The notes under the pieces are model-generated. The model was not told the DNA's origin, made no database searches, and saw nothing but the letters and a program-made list of their open reading frames with translations. DNA of 54,763 nt from the NCBI GenBank assembly GCA_914767715.1, contig OU612068.1, forward strand, positions 34,879,541 through 34,934,303, given 5' to 3'. This document shows positions 48,243 to 54,763 of the stretch, piece after piece. Each line of letters starts with the position of its first letter. The first letter of the stretch is position 1. A program made the translations under genes and the position numbers. Source of the stretch: Membranipora membranacea (taxonomy: Eukaryota; Bryozoa; Gymnolaemata; Cheilostomatida; Membraniporidae).

Positions 48243-48555
48243 CAATCGCAAGGTGGTTCAACTTAGCCCAGCTAAGATTTATATCAGTATGCAAGAAGGT
48301 TTAGATCATTGAATTGATTGAGTTCAGTGGTTTAGATGTAAATAATAATTACCATAGAGATAGATGTCGAGTGTGTCTGTCAGTATGTCCAGGTGAGAGT
48401 ATGAATGGAATGGATTGGATACCAATGGTATGTGATAATTGTGTAACCTTGTTAGGTCAGATAGGTGAGCTAGTTAATTGTAATGGCCAGTTGACCATCT
48501 GTATGAGCTCAATATATGTAGTGGAATACCACCAGTCATGGGTTTTCGAGGCAGG
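48243..48555 (+). repeat. Dispersed repeat, copy B, with an open frame
   Basis: This is the partner of the copy at 25.1-25.4 kb. It carries an open frame with RDRCRVCLSVCPGESMNGMD and CDNC. The first part is conserved in copy A as RDRCRVCQSVCPDESM, which hints that the family once encoded a zinc-finger-like peptide. Confidence 0.7.
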
Positions 48556-48729
48556 TGCAGCATCGGAGATTTTGAGAAACTCCCCATGTTAATTTCCTAT
48601 CTAACTTGAAAATTTCTCCGTTCATTATAACATATATGATTTTTGTAGAAATACGTAGCATATTGTATCGTAGAAATGTTAGCAGAGCATTATTACATTG
48701 AGCAGAAAACTCTGAATTGAAGAATGTGT

Positions 48730-50850
48730 AATGAAACTTTGACAGCCCTGACTTAGGTCAGGATCGTAGAAACGTAGAATATCAATGCAAAGTTATATAA
48801 GTTTTGAAGAAAAAAACATAGAAGCGTTAGAGAAAGCAATAAACTCTCAATCGTAGAACGTAGAGTGAAAATGTTGACAGCCCCGACTTGGGTCAGGATC
48901 GTAGAAACGTTGAAATGTAGAATATCAATGCAAAGTTATATAAACTTTGTAGAAAAAATGTAGAATCGTTAGAGAAAGCAATAAACTCTCAATCGTAGAA
49001 CGTAGAATGAAAATGTTGACAGCCCCGACTTGGGTCAGGATCGTAGAAACGTTGAAACGTAGAATATCAATGCAAAGTTATATAAACTTTGTAGAAAAAA
49101 CGTAGAAATGTTAGAGAAAGCAATAATCTCTCAATCGCAGAACGTAGAATGAAACGTTGACAGTCCCGACTTGGGTCAGGGTCGTAGAAACGTTGAAACG
49201 TAGATTATCAATGCAAAGTTATACAAACTTTGTAGAAAAAACGTAGAAGCGTTAGAGAAAGCAATAAGCTCTCAATCGTAGAACGTAGAATGAAAATGTT
49301 GACAGCCCCGACTTGGGTCAGGATCGTAGAAACGTTGAAACGTAGAATATCAATGCAAAGTTATATAAACTATGTAGAAAAAAACGTAGAAATGTTAGAG
49401 AAAGCAATAAACTCTCAATCGTAGAACGTAGAATGAAAACGTTGACAGCCCCGACTTGGGTCAGGATCGTAGAAACGTTGAAACGTAGAATATCAATGCA
49501 AAGCTATATAAACTTTGTAGAAAAAACGTAGAATCGTTAGAGAAAGCAATAATCTCTCAATCGCAGAACGTAGAATGAAACGTTGACAGTCCCGACTTGG
49601 GTCAGGGTCGTAGAAACGTTGAAACGTAGATTATCAATGCAAAGTTATATAAACTTTGTAGAAAAAAAGTAGAAACGTTAGAGAAAGCAATAAGCTCTCA
49701 ATCGTAGAACGTAGAATGAAAAAGTTGACAGCCCTGACTTGGGTCAGGATCGTAGAAACGTTGAAACGTAGAATTTCAATGCAAAGTTATAAAGATTTTG
49801 TAGAAAAAACGTAGAATCGTTAGAGAAAGCAATAAACTCTCAATCGTAGAACGTAGAATGAAAAAGTTGACAGCCCTGACTTGGGTCAGGATCGTAGAAA
49901 CGTTGAAACGTAGATTATCAATGCAAAGTTATAAAGATTTTGTAGAAAAACCGTATAATCGTTAGAGAAAGCAATAAACTCTCAATCGTAGAACGTAGAA
50001 TGAAAAAGCTGACAGCCCTGACTTGGGTCAGGATCGTAGAAACGTTGAAACGTAGAATATCAATGCAAAGTTATATAAACTTTGTAGAAAAAACGTAGAA
50101 ACGTTAGAGAAAGCAATAAACTCTCAATCGTAGAACGTAGAATGAAAACGTTGACAGCCCCGACTTGGGTCAGGATCGTAGAAACGTTGAAACGTAGAAT
50201 ATCAATGCAAAGTTATATAAACTTTGTAGAAAAAACGTAGAAATGTTAGAGAAAGCAATAATCTCTCAATCGTAGAACGTAAAATGAAAACGTTCACAGC
50301 CCCGACTTGGGTCAGGATCGTAGAAACGTTGAAACGTAGAATTTCAATGCAAAGTTATATAGATTTTGTAGAAACACCGTAGAATCGTTAGAGAAAGCAA
50401 TAAACTCTCAATCGTAGAACGTAGAATGAAAACGTTGACAGCCCCGACTTGGGTCAGGATCGTAGAAACGTTGAAACGTAGAATATCAATGCAAAGTTAT
50501 ATAAACTTTGTAGAAAAAACGTAGAAATGTTAGAGAAAGCAATAATCTCTCAATCGTAGAACGTAAAATGAAAACGTTCACAGCCCCGACTTGGGTCAGG
50601 ATCGTAGAAACGTTGAAACGTAGAATTTCAATGCAAAGTTATATAGATTTTGTAGAAACACCGTAGAATCGTTAGAGAAAGCAATAAACTCTCAATCGTA
50701 GAACGTAGAATGAAAACGTTGACAGCCCTGACTTGGGTCAGGATCGTAGAAACGTTGCAACGTAGAATATCATTGCAAAGCTGTTATATAAATTTTGTAG
50801 AAAAAACATAGAAGCGTTAGAGAAAGCAATAAACTTAGAGAACAAAGAGA
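48730..50850. repeat. Satellite array of 142-bp units, about 15 copies
   Basis: The block tctcaatcgtagaacgtag recurs at 48845, 48987 and 49129 and so on, 142 bp apart. Each unit contains gacagccccgacttgggtc, atcgtagaaacgttgaaac and gagaaagcaataa. Higher-order structure is visible: variants with tcagggtcgtag lie three units apart (about 49170 and 49595), and a variant with cgttcacag recurs two units apart (50293, 50576) within an almost exact 283-bp duplication. The left edge (48640-48760) is diverged. Confidence 0.95.
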
Positions 50851-51619
50851 CATAGACAGGATAATATGAGAGCCTTATGGTTGCCAGATTTTGAATCTCC
50901 ATGCTTCATACATATGCCCTCCAATTTCTATCACTCTTCTGCTATCCAGTGTTGAGATATAGGTAACTCACATTATAATCATGACACATCATCATTGAAC
51001 TCTATCGACGTCATTGAATTTTCAGATTTATCTCCACTTAACTCCAATCATTTTTTCCCGCACTTTTCGGAATAACTTCTAGAATATGATACCTAGAGCC
51101 CTGGAAAATGTTGGACACATAAACTGGAGCATGGAGATTCCAAATCTTGCATCGATTAGTCTCTCAACCTATTCCTTGTCTATTAATCCTCAAACTCTCA
51201 ATCATAACTTGGCAATGGTGACAGGTCAATTTTGGGTCAAGTTTCTGGAATTCTTGCATGTCAGAGATCAATGCAGAGTTTTCTAAATTTTCTTGCAAGA
51301 ATGTATGATTGTGTTTCCATTGTAAACGCTCAGTGCAGATAGAGTGTTACCAGAAAGTAGAATGCCTAGAACTTGCTGACAGCTATATTTAGTATTATTA
51401 TTAATTTTCAAACACAAAATTTATGAATAATCTAGGCTATGATGACAAACACATAGCATAAAATAAGAGTATGAGCATGAGAAAAGAGTATAAATATAGG
51501 TTTAATGTATGGTTTAAGGTTATGATACCAACGTTGACCGATTTTGACATTTTATATATCATTGTAAAGCTAATCAAACACTGATTGCAAATAATTTGAT
51601 TTCAGCATGACGTCATGTC

Positions 51620-52075
51620 ATGGCGTTGTGCTATTTTGATATAAGGCAGGATAAGGGTCTTTGAGGAGGAATTTTTAGAACGATGTGGTGCAGACACAAT
51701 GGTTCATATCAGACTTTCAACTGAATAATTTTTACAAGACACCTAAGAAGCACCCTTGTTATTTATTAGTCATGACATGTAGCATAGGGTCTTCCCACAG
51801 TAAATAACATGTATTTTTGTCATGTGGCTTGCATCACATTGGAGGCTCATCCAGTAATCCAAAGCGACCTGAATAAGCTAATATTTGATGCATAAAAGAT
51901 GGTTTTTCCTCTTGTGCTCAGTGCCCCAGGATCCAGAAATTTCTCCTCATGAGTCCTTCAGAGGCTTCTTGTAAACATTATGCAGTTGAGTCTGATTGGA
52001 ATCATAGTATCTGCACCATAGTGTCCTAAAAAATCCTCCTCAAAGACGACTCATAATAGCACAACGCACAATGAG
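51620..52075. mobile_element. Foldback element with inverted arms of about 130 bp
   Basis: The left arm (51623-51750: gcgttgtgctatt, tctttgaggagga, tggtgcagacac, tttttacaaga) is matched in reverse by 51955-52075 with scattered mismatches. No ORF lies between. Clear target duplications were not found. Confidence 0.7.
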
Positions 52076-52079
52076 TTGT

Positions 52080-54005
52080 TTGTCCAGAAGGTCATCCACT
52101 ACACCATTATGCTGCAAATACACAAAAATTTTTATAAATATCTGCATATGGCTATATCAACCTAAATGATCTCAAATATATAATCTAGGCCGTGTCTGGG
52201 GATTATGACCATTGCATTGCATCGGTCGTCGTGGCCCAAACCAAAATGCTAAATTAAATCGGCTTACTATTACTACCCATCAGTCCCCTAGCTATGAGAG
52301 CTCAAAAAAGTTGGGCAACACTGAGTTACAGTTATCTCGCCCGAATTTTGTGCTGATTTTAAATCTCTGGTTTCTTCAGCTCCCAGTCTTCCAGTTGAAA
52401 AGTTATTCAGGGTTATAGTCAAGAAGACACCAAAAGTTATCATTCAGTTTACCTAAACAGAAGGAGGACAACAGTTTGACAGCATTTATATGTGTAGATA
52501 GGTTGCTTAAATACTATGTCATAGTTCTACACCTATCAGTTTGCCAACAAAAAAGGAGGAGATAATTCTTATAATTGCCTATGTAATCCAATTGTTTTGC
52601 CCAGGTATAGCCTGTAGTGTACTGTCCTGATTAAAAAAACCTCACCATTTGTGCCCTGATATTATATATAATATAAACTAATGTGTACCTATATACCTAC
52701 ATCGACCGCTTGGTCAAAAAACCACTAAAGCATGCATCCAACCAAAACCTTCCGACTTGCTCAATACAAATTTAATTATATTAGACTGATTGCCTCTGAC
52801 AACGGCGTTGAACAAGGTCCGGGAAGAATTGGTAGCTCAACTTCTATCAAATCAGTGGATATAATGTATTCGATGACATTGGCTGCTGCGCGAACTGTAG
52901 AGGGGAACCAGAATGAGTCGAATGGGAGTACATTCTGTTACTTTGTCTCCCTAGGAAATTTGTACTATCGCCAATAAAAAAAAGATGCAAAGAAGGATTC
53001 CATTCTGTATGATAGGCCTGGATGGCACATATCATGAATCTGAATGGGATCCTCGACTCGCATGTGGTTTCGACTTTGAGGTATTATAATCACATTCAGT
53101 CTCCCTCTGTTAATACTATAAAAATTGTTTCCCTCCTTGTGTGACGGCCTTTGAAAAATAAGCGCAGGTTTATCTCTGAAAGTCCACTCGGTCTCAAATT
53201 TTATGCGCTAAAACTAATTTTGCAAATATCTTGACCAGAGAAATCAGCTAATTAAGCGTGAAGGTCTTTTGATATGTATATGCATAGATTGCATCCTCTA
53301 CTGCTGAGTGAGGAAAAAAACGTAATCAGTGGTATTACCTAAATTAGAATACATTACTGGCTTTTGAATTTAAATTACAAGAAACAGCATCGCATCATGA
53401 CAAACCTACAGAATGATCAATAATAGCACTCAATCATACCTATTTAAATTCATATCTGTTAAATTACCAGTTAGTCCTCTCCTAAACCCCAGTTGCCCAG
53501 ACTATTGGATAGTCACACTTCACACAGAAAATGAGTACCCATTAAGAGTTATTATTATTATTGAGAATAACCTCCTCTTATTATTTTGGGTTAAAAATTA
53601 AGTTTTGGTGTCTTCTGGACTACATGAGAAACTAAGTACTCCATAGATGATCAATCCCGTTGAACATTGTGTAGAACATGCTGCAGATCAAGCAGCCCAG
53701 TTGCAGCAACAATGTTTTATCAGTGAAATGACTGCTTTTTAAACTTAGAAACTATATGGCGGATTACGAAGACAATTAAAGAAATGCAGAACTATTTGAG
53801 CCATTTTTACAGATTTAAATGTGGCCAGAAATGATAGGGTGATTACACTTACAAACGGGATAATATTGACATCATGTAGGGGTCACAAATATTGATCCGA
53901 AAAGGAGGGGGGATTTACCAACTCAATTATAGACAACACACTATTACATTTGTGTAAACCAAGGTGGTAAACACTAACTTCATATAGATAAAATAATTCT
54001 GGGGA
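52080..54005. other. No gene confidently recognised
   Basis: Weak coding-like stretches exist on both strands at 52800-53090 (for example a minus frame ending with QFAQQPMSSNTLYPLI, and a plus frame IPFCMIGLDGTYHESEW), but they overlap each other and neither has a recognisable family. Confidence 0.4.
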
Positions 54006-54008
54006 GCA

Positions 54009-54763
54009 TTACCTCTGCTTCTTCAGGATATGCTTTTCCCTCATCATAATACCCATCATCCTCACTGTCTCCAGTGCTACCTGTTCCATCACAACACCTG
54101 CCATGCCCCCAGGGATCAAGGCATGATTAATGGCTTTTAAGGCCTTACATAGCTTTGACATAGCACCCTGTAAAATGTATCAATTATATTGTACAGCACA
54201 GGTATCCCTTGGCCCCTAACTATCTTTTATTTGCCCAAAAATATATTTTATGTTTCTATGAGGTATATTGGTGAGATTTTGCTGTTTTTTTCACATCCGA
54301 TAATGAAGCTGGATAATGATGAGTTGTTAGGAGTTACCATAAACATATAAATACTAATATAAATATTTATAATTGTTTATGTGAGTTACAGATGCCAGAT
54401 AATCAAGTCAAACTGTAGAACCGCCAACTATTTCTGCCAAGGTATTCATTGGTTACTTTCCATGGAGCATTGATCTTACAGATTTCCTATCATTCCCGAT
54501 TTTTTAGAAGTTTGAACACTCATTTTCAGCAATGTTTGGGCTGTTATAAATATGTTGGAAGCTGTTGAACAACACGTATTGCGCTATCACTGAGCTGTGT
54601 ATTAAAAAATATCCTGCGTGTGTCGTGCGAGACGCTTAAACTGTGTTGTGTGATCAGCAAGGCAGCGGTTAAGTAACACTTAATGTACTTACAGCATATT
54701 TTTCAGTCATCCCTAGTCCCTTGATGTTTCCTCGAGCTGAAATGTTGTCACAATTGTCTTCCA
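54009..54763 (-). CDS. Two exon-like blocks of an unidentified gene, cut by the window edge
   Basis: The block 54763-54693 (partial) reads EDNCDNISARGNIKGLG and MTEKYA up to a GTAAGT donor. The block starting at 54167 after tttacag continues in phase with GAMSKLCKALKAINHALIPGG. It then either stays in frame to a TAA just past 54011 or, after a one-base shift, gives the acidic DGTGSTGDSEDDGYYDEGK up to a GAG/GTAATG donor. The second reading is more protein-like but would need a frameshift. Family not recognised. Confidence 0.4.

Noticed and set aside
52847-53090. Coding-like stretches on both strands
   Set aside because: Plus and minus candidates overlap and neither shows a domain or a partner exon, so I could not choose.

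Overview
The window looks like one locus from an invertebrate animal genome, of sponge or cnidarian type. This rests on short GT-AG introns, a mitochondrial GABA transaminase of animal type, non-LTR retroelement debris and a DUF7869-like protein family that I know from cnidarians and sponges. It is AT-rich, intron-rich and unusually loaded with minisatellites. I see no prokaryotic features, rRNA or intact tRNA gene, and I cannot name the species.

Layout. Positions 1-6140 hold a 22-bp minisatellite, a 24-bp minisatellite, one orphan exon-like ORF on the minus strand and otherwise nothing I recognise. Positions 6141-19872 hold a complete 12-exon gene for 4-aminobutyrate aminotransferase (ABAT, 507 codons plus stop), whose phases agree at every junction. 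Its introns contain several minisatellites, LINE tails, a hAT-type MITE with a tRNA-like core, and in intron 3 on the opposite strand a complete 3-exon gene for a 74-residue secreted protein with an antistasin-like cysteine pattern. Positions 20000-31200 are mostly retroelement remains: LINE C-termini at 21.2 and 24.1 kb, a LINE 3' fragment at 26.7-27.4 kb and a Tx1-like LINE with a 1.1-kb internal tandem duplication at 27.5-30.5 kb. A 21-bp minisatellite of about 800 bp and an inverted pair of related exon-like ORFs also lie there.

Positions 31955-44452, all on the minus strand, hold two decayed multi-exon coding units. The upstream one is a RecQ-like helicase with an acidic repeat tail; the downstream one is a DUF7869-like protein. 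Both carry frameshifts or stops, and the second is interrupted by a 5'-truncated LINE. Their shared strand, closeness and similar decay suggest the wreck of one large DNA transposon, but I did not find its ends.

Positions 45352-45483 hold a single intact exon of the ATR checkpoint kinase with no neighbouring ATR exon visible. After it come a LINE fragment, a second copy of the tRNA-containing hAT MITE (8-bp target duplications perfect in both copies), a dispersed repeat copy, a 2.1-kb satellite of 142-bp units, a foldback element and, at the right edge, two exon-like blocks of an unidentified minus-strand gene.

Two genes look functional here: ABAT, the matrix enzyme of GABA breakdown, and the nested antistasin-like gene. 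All other protein-like sequence is mobile-element debris, orphan exons or low-confidence exons.
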